From positions 15,849,147 through 15,913,146 of the forward strand of contig CM041552.1 in NCBI GenBank assembly GCA_023238725.1: DNA of 64,000 bases, in the 5' to 3' direction. Each line of letters begins with the position of its first letter. Positions within the stretch are counted from its first letter, which is position 1. Under the pieces are notes generated by a model, which was given only the letters and a program-made list of their open reading frames with translations, had not been told where the DNA came from and made no database searches. This document shows, in pieces, positions 46,011 through 60,000 of this stretch. This stretch comes from Scortum barcoo. Lineage: Eukaryota; Chordata; Actinopteri; Centrarchiformes; Terapontidae. A program made the translations under genes and the position numbers.

Positions 46011-49000
46011 TAATGACATGTGGGGCACAGATTTTGGGTGAGCCTTTTGAGTAAAACAGTGTAGTAAGCTGCCTTACTTGCTGCAGAGCCACTCCACTGA
46101 CAACTTTACCAGCACACTCTGCATTTTAGATGTCCATGTTAGTGGCCTCCCCTTGCGCTGTGCTCCCGGCCTGTGTAGCTTTTAAACCACTTCCACTCAT
46201 AACCCAGAATAATGAAGCCGCATTCAACCTGCATTTGACACATTTCCATGAGAGCGCCGTCGCAGGTGGATGTGTTATTGTTGCTGTTCACACAAGAGAG
46301 GGGTTTGCGGCCGCTCTCCAAACAAAAGCACTTCACCAGACCTAATATAACTGTATTAATTATGTAACTTTTAGTTCGTTAAAAGTAGTTGCTGCGGTGT
46401 TTACCCTGAAGATATGAAATGACAAAAAACACTGAGGAGCTGGTGTAAAGTTATAGTTTAAATTTTCCACATCAGCCATTTTTAATACTGTTCAAAGGTC
46501 CCTGAAGCTGAGAAGAAGAGCATTTATGTTTGATACATCCAGTATCCCTGTAACTGTAAATCCCACAGATATTATACAACACATGTTCCCACTAAAGCAG
46601 AGCAGCATAAGCCCCTTGGAGAAGGGTTGATTTCAGGTAATTCCAATTCGTCCTGTTTGTGATGAGCGGTTCAGATTGATCAGTCACACATCAAAGGTGA
46701 TGCCCAGGGGGATCAGTCCTCCATTTTCCATAATCACTATTCAGAATCATGTGTCGGAAGCAGAAAGTAAACATGAAGAAATGTAAGCAACATCACACGT
46801 AGAAGTTGACTTTTTAGTTACCGATCTCCACACACCTCTAAATGGCATTCTCGGCAGACATCATGTGATGATGGCGTTGTTTTGAGCTGATGCTGGTGTA
46901 TTGTGAGCCACTAGTTGCACTTTTTCAATGAGCAGGGGAAGTACATTTATGGCCCGTTTGTCCTGCGGGCCTCCCACACGCCAACATAGGTGAGTGAAAT
47001 GCCCTGTAGGAAGGGTTTCAAGGGTTGATGCTGGCATTGTTTCAGTAGGAAGAGGGGATGGAGATATGAGGCTGGTGCTGGTACAAAGTCTCGAGGTTGA
47101 GGGTGGATCGTGGTAAACAAAGCCCTAGACAGTTTCCTAAGGCACCAGCTGCACAAACTGGCTTCCATGAAAACTGCATGTGATTGGCAAGGACTTGCCC
47201 CAGTAAAAAAATTAAAAAATCCCAGCCCAATGTATCTCTGTGTTGTGGGTTTTAGTTTCGGAAGTATAACAAGATGCTTTTGCTGTAGGCAACAAAGAGT
47301 GGGTTTTAATAAGCCTGTAAGTGTATCAAAGTCAGCTGGAAAACCCCAACTTCCCTCTGAAAATAGCCAACATTCCTCAACAGGTTGAGGTGTACGTATC
47401 TAACCTCACCTCTTCCTTTGAGCAGATCAGTAGTGATTATAAAATGTATACTTCGACTGAAGAAAATATATGTTTGGTCGAATTGGCTGACAGATGTCTA
47501 TGAAACTCAAACAGTGGTGGCTGCTGCTTCGCTGTCTTACCTCAGCTTCACCTCATTACAGTACTTCTGATTTTTTACCTCCACACACATGCTTAAGTGT
47601 CGGCAAACATACAAGTTCAACCATAACATTGCGATGCTTCTTCTGTATTTTTATAAAAATTGATGCTTTTGGTGTAAAACTGAATGTACTGCTGAGTGAT
47701 TCGACTCTAAAGACAGAGAAAACGTTTCAGCAATCTCTTAATGAGATACAAGCTTATACTTAAATAGCATTTACTGCTTGTCACTCTCCTTTGTCAGTGC
47801 AAGCATATGTGCTTTTGTTCAGCACGCGGCCTATTTTGTCAGTATCTACTGTCACATACAGATATAGAGGCTGAAGTTAATTAGGCACAAGTGACTCATG
47901 TTGACCAGCTGAACTACTCCAAGCTCCCAACACTCATTTCCTGCCCTATATTCCAGAGTTTCCTGCTGTGCAGCTGAACTAGTAAAGAGCCTGGCTTCTC
48001 CTGATGAATTTATTTATTTATGATGGGGTGGGTGGGGCACCCCTACTTAGGTCCAAATTCTCCCGGGGATCTCTTTTGGTAAATGAAGTCACTCGCTGAG
48101 CTGTGGATTCGTCTGGAACAATGGGTCTGCCAAACAATACAATAAGTAGGCCTCAACCAACAAAGTGATCACTGGCAGAGAAAATGTGTTCATTTACTGT
48201 TAAGAGATACTTTGAGCATACACGTTTTTGATCAAATCATATTATTTATTTATTTATATTATTATTTTCCAGTATGCATCTTTCGACCTAAATGTTAAAT
48301 GTGGGTTTCAATTAAATAGAACTTGTTAACGATGTTTGTGCTTTTGGGTATTACATCACAGATGCACAGTCAGAACTGAAATGGTTCAAAATGGTTAGAT
48401 TTATGAGTTATAGAAGAAAAGATCCATAGCTCTGGAGATTTTATGCTTCCTAAGCTTCTTCTGGCCTTTGCAAACTAAATAATACAACATGAGCTTCAGG
48501 CTACTGGCGGTACAGCCTAAAAAAAGAGTCTAAAGATTTTTGTCATATTTAATAAATGTAATTGTTCTCTTTTATAGTAATATCCAGTAAGTTGCTCCAT
48601 ATTATACTGTACAGAAAGTCATTACAGCAGGTAAATGTTTGATAGTGAGAGGTGAATTTGAGGACTGACCCCCACCCCTGAAACTCTCAAAGAGTAATGT
48701 GATCGCACGTTGTGGTCAAACCAGTTCATGACCTTTCACACTAGTCATTCCTTCTCAGTTTTCCCACCTACATGTACTGCCTGGCTGTCTGATATAAAAA
48801 AAAAATGCCCCGGGATTTTTCCAGTAGGCTCCTGGATGTTTGCAGAGGACACTTGTGAAATTGTGTAATGGTTCAAATGTGAATGTGTGGTGAGGAGGTT
48901 ATGTAAGTGCATCTCTCACATCTGATTCATACGTTCTCAGATCTGCAATGAGTGTGTTTGTGTGTTTGTTCAGGAAGGGGTGGTGCTCTCAAAATTGCGG

Positions 49001-49731
49001 AGTTGAGACACCTTTCTATGCCCCCCAGCGTATAAACACATATCACCGACATTCAAAGTCTTGGAGAGACACTGCTGAGGCCAAGCGAGTGGGCAGAATA
49101 TAAGATTGAAAAGTGCACACCCACAGAGACACATGCACACAAACACCTGCAAAACTGCCTGAACAATTTCAGTTTCGCTAAGAAGGTCAGAACGCAGACG
49201 TGTGCGCTGTAGCAATGATTCAGTTCCCCAACGTGGGGAAACACATTTGCCTTTTAAAACCTTTATGTGGTGGAGCTAATTGCAAATCCAAGCATGAACT
49301 CTCAGGCTGCTCTCAGTCCAGCCATGTTTGTTTAGGCGCTCATTTGCTTTTATGCATTTTGTTTTTGTTCTCTTAAATACCTCAACATCCAAATAGCTAC
49401 TTATCTCAATGAGAAAAGAATAAAGAGCAGTCAGGATCACTTCTCGTCTGAGACCTAAACTGAGTACTAAGTTGAACACGAAGGTAAAAGAGATGATTTA
49501 CTGCTGTGTTGACAAGCTTCAGTTAAGATCATTTCCCAGTGCTTATTATGTGATATCTTTATAGAGTCGTGACAGTATTTGGGATTTGTTAATGGATCAA
49601 ATGTGTTTTTGTCTAAGCAGGGACCACCACACTTCATGGAAATGGTACAAGAGCTGGCTGCTTGTCGACAAAGATATTTCAGACAAAACACTGAAAAGAA
49701 TATTTGTAGCCACACCAGCGGCATGCCTTGA
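46011..49731. other. noncoding stretch, no gene seen
   Basis: AT-rich sequence. Frames up to 121 codons lack domains. No RNA gene is recognised. Confidence 0.35.
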
Positions 49732-50045
49732 GGGATGTAAATGTCAGCTGCTTGGTCGATCCACAACTTTAGTTCAGAATGATATATAAGTACGTGGATC
49801 CTCATGAGATACGCTTCAGACACTCGTGTCACTTCGCAGGAATCTGTTGATCATCTGATTCTTCCTCTAGCCCTGTCATGAAGTCAATTTTTAAATTTAC
49901 TACTTTACTTTACAATTGCATACCTGCAAAACTAATGACATATATGTGTGATAGTGCTTATCATTTCATGTTAGCATGCTAACACCCTAAACTCAGATGG
50001 TGAACATGGTGAACATGAAACCTGCTAAACATCAGCATGTTAAGT
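49732..50045 (+). repeat. dispersed teleost repeat, family B, copy 3
   Basis: Contains 'cctgcaaaactaatgacat', then 'catgttagcatgctaacac', 'agatggtgaacatgg' and 'ctgctaaacatcagcatg', the 3' phrases of the same family as 13490-14035 and 34885-35255. The left boundary is approximate. Confidence 0.55.
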
Positions 50046-50442
50046 CAAAACTGTCTCTTGCTTTGTTTTTTTTTTTTTTTATTGTATGAGCTCTGTTTGA
50101 AGGACAAATATTGTATTGTTTGTCTTCTGGCTTGAATATGCTGAACAGGTCCTACCATGACAACACACACATGTTAGTGCTAGTTTTTTTTTCCCACATT
50201 GTTTTAGTAATTGTTTTTTTGATAGGTGACCTTTGCTGCCTGACTTAGAAACAAGACTGTTTTCTTATGCTGTTTAAATTATATACACGAATCAATAACC
50301 TGATCAAAAATATCAGTCCACAGTAAATTGTGCTCCTCTCTGCTTGACTGGCACTGGTGTTCTGAAGAACCTGCCTGCCAGCTTAGGGTAAGAAATGAAC
50401 CAGCTGTCCCAGTAATTGTTCCCTGGTCGCTCACTGACTGTG

Positions 50443-50447
<5 letters not shown>
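50046..50447. other. noncoding stretch, no gene seen
   Basis: T-rich, with a T-run at about 50068-50080. Nothing else is recognised. Confidence 0.35.
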
Positions 50448-50474
<27 letters not shown>

Positions 50475-50497
50475 ATGTGATTGAGAGAGAGAGAGAT
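50448..50497. repeat. (GT)n then (GA)n microsatellite
   Basis: GT repeats to about 50474, then (GA)n at 50484-50497, read directly. Confidence 0.85.
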
Positions 50498-51999
50498 GTT
50501 TTGGTTCGGTTCCACTGACCTAAACATTACATTCAGCTTACAGTAAACTGTTGTGGTGTCACAGTGTGTGTATTCCTGGATATAGTCGAATTTACAGAGG
50601 GTGTGAACATACTGTATCACATGTCTTTATGTGTAAAAGCCTTTGATCTGTGTTTGTGTGAGTGTGTGTCAGAACAGGTACTCGGCTGAAGGTTCAGCCA
50701 CAAAGGAAATAAGAAGGCTTGATTTCCCAAAATGGCCCTGAGTAATAATGATACCTTTGTCCACTGACTTACCTCAGTAGAAAATAGAGCAGGACATAAT
50801 GACATATATGAGTTGTGTAATGGGGACATATTTCGATTCACTGAACAAAGCACAAAGAGCTGAAGCTCATTAACACAAACTGGAAATCTTGAAGTACTCG
50901 TTTGACCAAAAGTGGTCAACATTCAAGTTTAATTTTCACTTCAATCAGCAGGGTACATGTAGATCATAGTTTGATTTTACGTGACAGTTCTGGAAACTCA
51001 AGATCAGACAGAGTGACCTCTATTTGTAACTCAAACACACAGTACAATCCAAAGTGCACTCCAACGGAAAATAGTCCACTCTCACTGGTGTACAGTAAAA
51101 TCTTGGCTGGCTGAATTTCCACCTCCTGTGCAGCTTTTCTGTTAAAAACATTTAGACTCCAGCACTTTTTTTTAGATTTTAGCTTCTCCCAGTGTCATCA
51201 CGTTACAGAACTCAACTGAAACCAAAGGCCATGATTTAGAAATAAAAAAATTTCCACTTCACTTATTCACCATTTTTACACACCATTTTTATGTACTGTT
51301 TCTGTGTTAGTGTAATGTGACCTACATGAGTGATCCAGCAAGTGTGAGTCACCGCACAGACCGTGCAAGCTGCCTACCCATACATTTGATTTGGACACTA
51401 AAAGTGCTCTACTGACTTTGAGCAGCAGGTGGCAGCACCACATTAGCAAAACAAACATTAATAGGCAGGAAAGAGGCCACAACATGTAAAATAAACACGC
51501 ACCTTTCCAAAACATGAGAGCTGTTATATAGTTAAAGTGTAAAAGCTCATCATGCGCCAAATTAAACAACAGTGAAAACTATGCTGAAAGAAAGTTATGT
51601 TTGTCATTTGATTAAGGTTAATCAGTCGTGCAACATTATGAAGTCACCCAACATTATCAAAAACAACCAAAGTTGACCTAAATGAGACCCAGACTGCTGG
51701 TATATGAATGATAAATGAAAACCAGATTATATGATTGAACAGTTCAGCGAATGATGGCAAAAAGTGTTCCTCCCAAAATTATTATGGAAAGCAGACAGAC
51801 AGATAAGCAGCCAGACAGGAAAACATTTTGTATGGCAAAAATGTCAGAAGTTTCTGTACTTCTGCTTTTCAGAACCACCCCTCCACTAATGTCACATTTT
51901 AATCACATTTAGTAATATTATTTTGTTCCGTGTTTCTGCTCAAGTTCACATTACCAGGCGACAAGTTTTGTCACCAACGCTGCAGTGGTTAACACAGTC
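50498..51999. other. noncoding stretch, no gene seen
   Basis: No recognised feature. Confidence 0.35.
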
Positions 52000-52400
52000 A
52001 GGTTTATTGGCCAGCTATGTGTGTGTACATACACATACAGGGAATAGGACACTGTTTTTTCAGCACACTCTCAGTACATACACATAATACAAAGAACAGA
52101 CAGCAGCAAAAAAGGTAGAAAAATATGAAAAATAAATGAATAAATAAATATAACATAACATAACATATAACATAACATAACATAACATAACATAACATAA
52201 CATAACATAACATAACATAACATAACATAACATAACATAACATAAACTATTATGTACAAGTGTAACGAGTGCAATAGACTGGTGAAAGTGCAATGATGCA
52301 TGTGGATGGCTTATGTACACAGAGGTAGGTGGGTATGACAGTGTATTATATATACAGTATATACAGCAGCATGGATTGTATTATTGATTGGGGGCTGCTG
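52000..52400. repeat. teleost interspersed repeat ('tttattggccagctatg' type)
   Basis: Starts with 'gtttattggccagctatgtg' and later has 'gtgcaatagactggtgaaagtgc', phrases of a dispersed fish repeat. The middle is replaced by a long pentanucleotide expansion (52150-52245). The class of the element is not certain. Confidence 0.4.
52150..52245. repeat. (CATAA)n pentanucleotide microsatellite
   Basis: About 19 tandem CATAA units with one imperfect unit (CATATAA) near 52165. It produces long Met-Leu-Cys-Tyr-Val repeats on the minus strand in all frames, which are not protein coding. Confidence 0.9.
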
Positions 52401-52427
52401 AAGAGGTCAACTGACTCTTAAAAAAAA

Positions 52428-52428
<1 letters not shown>

Positions 52429-52471
<43 letters not shown>
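52429..52471. repeat. (TA)n microsatellite
   Basis: Uninterrupted alternating TA of about 43 bp, read directly. Confidence 0.9.
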
Positions 52472-52473
<2 letters not shown>

Positions 52474-53434
52474 CATTAATTAAAATTCAATGCATGCCCT
52501 CTTTTTGCTTTCATTAATTCAATTGTGTGAAATCTGACAGTTTATTGTATATGTCAACCTTTTTGAGAGCTTACAGTCACTGTGACATTTTCAGTCTATT
52601 AATAACAAGGCATGCCTGTACTAAAAAGGTCAATAACTACTTCTGTTGGCAGCTTTTAGGCACAGTGACGTGGTTTAAAATATTTTGTTCACCCACTGCT
52701 GTGGCAGAAAGTCTGGCTGAAGGATGTTGTCTTCCCCCTACACTGTTTTCTTTTTCAGCAACTCACAAAGAATATATTATCAAAGATGGCAAAAACAGGT
52801 TATGGGTTTTTTCAGTTGACAGCACCAAACACCTGTTGCAGCACACCTGAATGTCTGCCGCCTCCAAAACACCAGCAGAAATCTGTTTTCGTTGAATGAA
52901 AAATGCTCTGGTTACAGCCGAGTCTGAGTAGTTTTGCTTTTGAAGCAGAGCTCCGCCTCAGACAGAGAGGAAATGGAAAGGCTTTCAGCAGAGGAAGTGA
53001 GGCCCCTCAGTACGTAGAAGAGGAAGGTTCCAGTGGGGGGAAGAATGCTATTCAAATCGAATCAAAAGCCGGCTTGGAACATACTGTACAGTACACAATC
53101 ACACTCCTTTCCCTTTCTCTCAATGAGCCAAGAGACGCACATGTAGCACCTTACTGCTTCACCTCTGGCACTGATAGTGGTTGCTGCACTTCACAACAAA
53201 TTTACCAACATCCAGGTTGTCCACGCAGACGATTGTTCTTCACATAGCTGATGGGAGGACTATCTTTTTTACAGAATGTTTAAATGACAGACATCAGAGG
53301 ATTGACCTATTAACTTCACGTCACCTGAACTTTCCTTAAACCGTTGCTTGATGATACATTATGAAAGGAGGCTTCATCTCTTTGGGGGCACATATTGGTC
53401 ACGGAGAGATCTAACGGTCTGCTTTGCCTCATTA
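52472..53434. other. noncoding stretch, no gene seen
   Basis: Frames of 107 and 114 codons occur without recognisable domains. Confidence 0.35.
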
Positions 53435-54054
53435 TTAAAGGGAAAATTCAACCTTTGGGGAAATATTCTTATTTGCTTTCTGAGAGTTAGAGAGTTAGAA
53501 GATTAGATTGCAGCCACTTGCATACGAAACAGCTAATGTAGCTTAGCACAAAGACTGGAAACAAGGGGTAACAGCTTGCCTTGCATTACAGATCCTGGAC
53601 TTCATCATTTCAGCCTGACCCTTTTTGGATAAGTTCACCCGCTTTGACCTTTGCTTTTCCCTGAATACAAGTAAATGCGAACATTTGCTTTCATCTTGTG
53701 GGTCTCTGAGTCTTGCTTCTGGGTTTAGATCTGTTTCCACTGAGCTTTACAACTCTGTACAAAAGCCAGAGTGTGAAAACAAGACATCGCCGCAATTTTG
53801 TGGTTGGGACAAGTAATGTCCTGGAGGCACCACTGGTTGCTGGGCAACCGGTCACAACCAAGACATAGTCTAGCGCATGACCACAGTAAAACATATTTCT
53901 TTTGTTGTTTTTCCACTCTTGTGCTAAGCTAAGATAGCCAGCTGCTTGCGGTAGCTCCAGATTTAGCATCCAGACATGCAAGTTGAATCGATCTTCTCAT
54001 CTAACTCAAGGCAAGAGAGCAAATAAGCATCTCAAATTAGAACTTTTCCTTGAA
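53435..54054. mobile_element. fold-back MITE-like element with long inverted ends
   Basis: The left part (from 'ttaaagggaaaattcaacc', 53435) and the reverse complement of the right part (to 'ttttccttgaa', 54054) run parallel. Both have 'cttattTGCT', a 'GAGTTAGA...AGAAGAT' stretch, 'ACTTGCAT' and, further in, 'TAGCTTAGCACAA'. This gives imperfect inverted arms of about 130 bp each around a unique centre. Non-autonomous DNA elements of this type are abundant in teleosts. Frames inside are not genes. Confidence 0.65.
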
Positions 54055-57000
54055 GGCTATCAACAGTCCAGTGGTCATTTCTCAGCCCACTGCAAACACC
54101 CTCTTTTGTTCCCCATGGGCAGGAGAGGCACTGTGTCATGGTTTTCTATGTCTAAAGGCGCAAAGGGTTTGATGGGCGTCTTGTGGTCAAGCGCTTCCTC
54201 AAACACCCCCTCCCATGACAACCGCTCTCACACCTTTTTTCAGAGCCTGTTAGATCACGCTAGTGCTTGTTTACATGCAGAGTTAAAGACCAAATGGCTA
54301 CTGGAAAGGAAGGGCCCACCTCTTCTGCAGGGTCAGGGTCTGTATTTTGTACATGCATTTTTGTATTTCAGTACAAACTGTGGAAAACCACCTACAACTC
54401 CTTGATACAATTCTAGTGTCACACCTGGCCACTGCCGTCAGACCACATGGTTTCTCAGTAAATAGATGAGTGTGTTAATGGTGGCTAACTGGTGGATTCA
54501 CAGAGGGTTGTTTTGGGGACTTACCTCAAGTAAATGAGCCCAAACTAAGCAAACAAGGACAGTAATAAAGTATTATACCCATGTATGACTGAAATGGCTA
54601 CATTATAATCTGTGTGCGTGGCCTCATTATAATCTGTGTGTGTGGATTTATTTAAAAATACATACTCGCTGCGGTTCTATCACTGTGTGTGTGTCAGAGA
54701 GAGAGAGAGTGACAGAATGACTGTATATACATAACAGCATGCTACTTCATATCAGGGAGGTTCTCATTTAGCGCTGTGTGATGCATCGCACATTATGTGA
54801 CCCATCATGCCGTCTGCTGATGTTCCACCGAACAGACCGAAAACCTGTCTTCACCCAAGGTTTTCTCTCTGGGCCAGTTTGTTACAAATATGTAATATAT
54901 CGTCCGCTCTATTGCCATAGTGAAAATAATATTTGGTACACAGAAAAAGAACACTGGTTATTGATTAGCCACAAATAACTGAAATATCCAGGCTTTCCCA
55001 ATAATACATTCCTCTTTGAACAGCAGGAGATGCAGTGGCGTTGCAGCATGAGGAAGAAGCTAAACTAATGGAAAACAGATGCTTTTTGAGATCTGTTTGC
55101 TGCAGGTTTAAACATATGAATCACCAGCTAAATAAAGCCAGAATAAGGGTCAGATTAATCAGAATAAAGAACAGGTTCTGTAATTCACACTAAACGACTG
55201 ACTGTTTAGGCACTTGCTGAGCCAGTCGCTGCACGTGTAATGAAACGTGCGGCGAACGAGCCCACTGTGAATATGACACTATTCAGAGCGAAACAGTTGA
55301 GTCACACTGTATCTGCACTTGAATTCTAACTACATATATGAGTGTATGCTTTCAGTCTTCCATCTCTACACCACAAGGTAGAGCAGTTAACATCGAGAAA
55401 CTTAAACTCTGTCAAACTGAAATTCTTGCAGTGTGGGCCTCCTAGTGTTAAATATGCAAAAGCTTATATCTTCTGTTTTTGAGGGGTTTAGAACTGGGTC
55501 ACAGTCAAAACTCATGGCCGACAAATAGATAGCATGCTTATAAGTCAGTAAGCTTTCTTCAGAGTCAGTAAGGTTACACTTTTAGTTCATTTGATATGTT
55601 TGAAATGAGCAGATTATAAAGTTTTTGTCTCTACAACTAATCTAATATAAATATAATAATGGAAATTTGGCTGCAGTATAACATTAAATAAACATCAATT
55701 TCTATAATGTCTTAGTCAGTGCCTTACTAGCTACAAATCAACAAACACAATGAGAAACTAATAAGTGATGGTTTTTAATGTGTCCGATAATGAACTGAAG
55801 GAAAAAAAGCAGTGATTCACAGAGTTGCACTTTGGATACTTACTACACACTGACATTATTTCCATGTGTAAGAATTACCCCACCCTGTAAATAATCAACA
55901 GGTATGGCTGATTAAAGGATATGATTAGGTTGCAATGATTTTTAACTGATTCATCCTGGAAAAAGAAACACCTGGTCTTCGAAAATACTTGAAATGTTTC
56001 CAAACCTTTCCCCATTTGCATTATTCAAAAACATTTCATTTTTTTATTGACACAGTAACCTGTCAGGTTATATGTGGGTTAAAAAAAAACTTGAAATAAA
56101 CTTTGAACAGACTCCCCAGACTACCTGTCGTAAATTATGAGGTGATTCAGACAAAGTCTCTCTTCGACATGGATGGAATAAAACAATAAAACCTGTGAAC
56201 TTCACCCACTCATTGTTGCTCACACACACTAACACACACACTTGGACACTGCGCCTGACGTCAGCCAAATTTTACTCCACATACTCACACAATGTAATAA
56301 AACACATACATACACTCAAAAGAACAGACATGCGGTACAATCCCTCTGAGATTAACACACATACATACATTCATGGAAGTACACTTTGACTTGGTGAAGT
56401 GACAAAAGAAATCATACATGGACTCTCAGGAACTTACACCTGCATGATCAACACAGCAGCTCCTGAACACTAAATCCAACATATACGATGAATCAGCTGA
56501 CATAATAAAACACACAACCATGTGTAACCACATGGCCACATAAGCACCGAGACTTAACAAGAAAGTGTGACCGTGTCAGCGGAGTCTTTGGCTGAAAGGG
56601 AAATCATGTTTAAAGTCTTTCTATAGTTTGAACCCAGGACCAAGCACCGCTGGCTGTTTATTTAATCATCGTGATGGAAATAACAGCAATTAAAGGCCAC
56701 ACCATTACCTGACCATAACCTGAATGAGTTTACGTTACCAGTAATTTTTTCTGAGTTGTGTTTACTTGATTCAAAAAAGAAATCCCCTTATCGTGATGTT
56801 AGATCTCACTTCTTGAGTTTCTCACATTATGCTGACAGGACATGATTGCTGTCACTTCTCTCCCACAGTCTGGAGCTGGGACCTTATCTCACACTGGGAT
56901 GTAGCCAACAGTACTACGTGCTCGACAGTTTCCCCATGTAGATAAGTGCAGCCACAGTTTCCGGTATTATAGTATGTGATTCAGTGTTTGGCCAGACCCC
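54055..57000. other. noncoding stretch, no gene seen
   Basis: Contains a two-copy ~25-bp tandem duplication at about 54600-54647 ('attataatctgtgtg...') and a short GA run at about 54697-54708. No gene is recognised. Confidence 0.35.
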
Positions 57001-60000
57001 ACTTTTTACCAAAATATTAACCTCAATGTGTCAGACTGTTACAGTAATAGGACAAACAATACTGTACTCATCCCCTTGGAGGTATCTTTCTCCCAGAGAA
57101 GAAAATGTACAGATACAGATATAAAATAAAATTAGCAAGTTGGCTCATGTAAAAAATGATCAATGCTGAGCTTACAAATTGACCTTTATTTCAGATCATG
57201 TGGTTTCATATCAACATTTCAAGTGCGACTCAACTTAATGGAACAATTGAAAACTCACACCAGTAAATGTCTTCCTCGAGCAGAGGTAATTCAAGTTCTC
57301 ACAGAAATCAGAAATCCTGTTTCCAAGATCAGTTTCACCTCGTGAGAAAGCAGGCACAAACACACGCACACACCCATTTTATCAGCGTTAAATCAACACA
57401 CATTTAACCACTTAAGAAAGACATAGCATGACAAAGTCAAATGCAGAGTATGTGTGTGTTTTCTTTACAGTTTCCTCCTACACATAACACACAACGTGAC
57501 CCTGACCAGCATCTAAAAATGAATGTAAGAGGAAGTTAACCTTTAACAGAGCAATGCAACAATGCAACAGTTCTGCTATTTGATTAAAAGACTGGGCTTT
57601 GCACAAACAGTGCACAAACACACATTCACACTCCCATACTTTTGATGAACTGAGTTATTTATACATATACAAATAAGTGACATGAGGAAGCTCCCATTTG
57701 ACAAACTTTCCATAAGCAGTTGTTGTTTCATGAACACAGCTGTGACAGGGCAAAGTCTGCTCACAGTCTGAGTGGCATATGACTGAACTTTTGAAGCAGA
57801 GGGACATTTAATACACAGAGGTTTTGTGTTATTGGCTTATACTGACTGCTTTTAAAACGCATTCAGTGTTTCACGACTGGAAAAAAAAATGCAGCGTGAC
57901 AGCATACCTGTGGCATGACAGTAAAGTCTGTGAATAAAGCAAGGTTCATTTAACAGTGTTACTTCATTGCATTACCACACAGTTAATCGTTCTGATTTCA
58001 TAAATATGTATTAACATTGCCAATACTAATACTTGTGTCAAGAAATAGCCTCAGTGTTTGTTGATTTTACTTTGTCAGGGTACAGTTGAATTAGATAAAG
58101 CCAACCTTGAAAATATTGTTCAGGCATTTAGTCAGCAAGTTCTCAAAATTAAGGTCAAAATACATTGTGTGTCCATGCCCTCTAGGACGACAGATACACG
58201 TGTTTTCTGATCTCCGCAGGATGACGTGATTTGTCTGTGCCTTCAAAAGCCATTAAAATCACTGTTGATCAGGTTTAGGTACAAAAAGGACTTAGTTAGT
58301 TTGAAACAGTGATAGTGAATTGGATTTAAAATAACTACTTAGTTAAGCTTCGAGGAGCCTCTTCATCATGATGACACTAATAAACACGTGGTTAAGGTCA
58401 GGGTGTGATCGTGCTTCAAAAACAACATCACCGACAGTTGGTCTGAGACAGGAAACTTACGGCGGCCTTGTGTGTTAAAGTCAGTTGAGCCCGACCTCCA
58501 CCCTACAGAGACTTAGTTGCTATATAATAACACCACCCTACTTCCTCCTTATTATAAAGAGGAGAATAATAGTGCCATACAGGACTTTGTTACTTGAAAT
58601 AGAAACATATGCCATTTTTGGAACCATTTGCTGAAACAATGGTGTCAAAAAACACTGAACCTTCAAAGTGAACCGACTACGCTGAACCATCATTGTGACT
58701 GACAGAATCAGTGGAGCTCTTCATTGGCAGCCTAGGGCGTCATTGTCCGTAAAAGTCTAAGCTGCAGAAGCTGTGTACTTAATTGTGAAATGTCACAAAT
58801 AGTTAGTTGCTGAGTTATTAATAAACAGTTCATGTATAAGCTTCTGTTTGACAGCAACAGAACCAGCGCTGAGCGTCATGGTGGTGTGCACAGTGACACG
58901 TTTACTTTCTGTTTTAAGAACTGAAGGACAAAGAAGTACTATAAGAAGTAATAACAGAAATATATAAACAAGACTCATGACTGAATATTACCAGAGCCTA
59001 CTTGAACAATAGGCTCACCATAATGGTGTCAAATTGATGGTTCGACTGGTGTGTAAGAGTCAGGTGTTGAAGGAGTCCATTCACCATTTCCACTGTGGAA
59101 AAAACACTCTCCTGCCCCGTTTATACAAGATCACACAGGATCATAATGACTTAGCATTACGGTGCATTGTGTTGCTCTAATCTGCAATAATCAGTGTAAT
59201 AAAAGCTGGTCATGTGAGACTGAGCGTGGTGATATCATCAGTCTCGTCGGAATCTTGGAGCAGTGATTCACCGTACATGCATGTACACAAATAATACACC
59301 GACTACTTGATTTCCTCTTGTGACACATAAAGATGTTTTGATTTGAAGGGGGATCAGTGTGCTTTTTCTCTGCCCCAATACCAGATGGCTTGGAAGGTAC
59401 ACACCCCCAGTAGGGTGTGTAGTAACGTAAGCCCAACTTGCCCTGTCAGGTGAGAGCTGCTGCACTGACTGTAAGACACATGTGTCCCTCAGGGGTAAAT
59501 CTACAGAGTTCAAAAGATCTAATCTACCCATTTCTTTCAAGTGGAAGTTGGAGTTGGGACTAAGAAACTAAAGTAAAGCCTTGTTGGATTTATTTCTCAT
59601 TGATAACACTCTTCTCCAACATCAATTTTATTTTGTCTGAGCCAAAACAGCCTGCAGCAAACAGTATATTTAGAGAGGGATGGGGTGGATATTGAACTAC
59701 TTGAGTTATTGCTGGGTGAATAATGAATATGTCTTTTAAAGTTTAAGCTTACAAAAACAAGTTTTAGGTGACTGGCTTTCACTTGAATCTGGTAGGTGGG
59801 GGGTCACAAATGAACAAGAGGGTTGTCTAGTTGAGAGGTTTTGCCCATTAGCTGGATATTTTATATGTTTTGTGGACTTTCCAACAAGGTTTTGGACCTC
59901 CTCTTATCACAGCTATAAACATTTTTATAGTAGTTATAGTATTTGGAATTATACTTATTTTACTTATCAAATTTATTTCACTTTTAGAAACAGTTACTTT

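Noticed and set aside
52150..52245. CRISPR-like array
   Set aside because: Uniform 5-bp tandem units without spacers, in eukaryotic DNA.
52004..52320. Met-Leu-Cys-Tyr-Val repeat proteins
   Set aside because: Direct translation of (CATAA)n in every frame.
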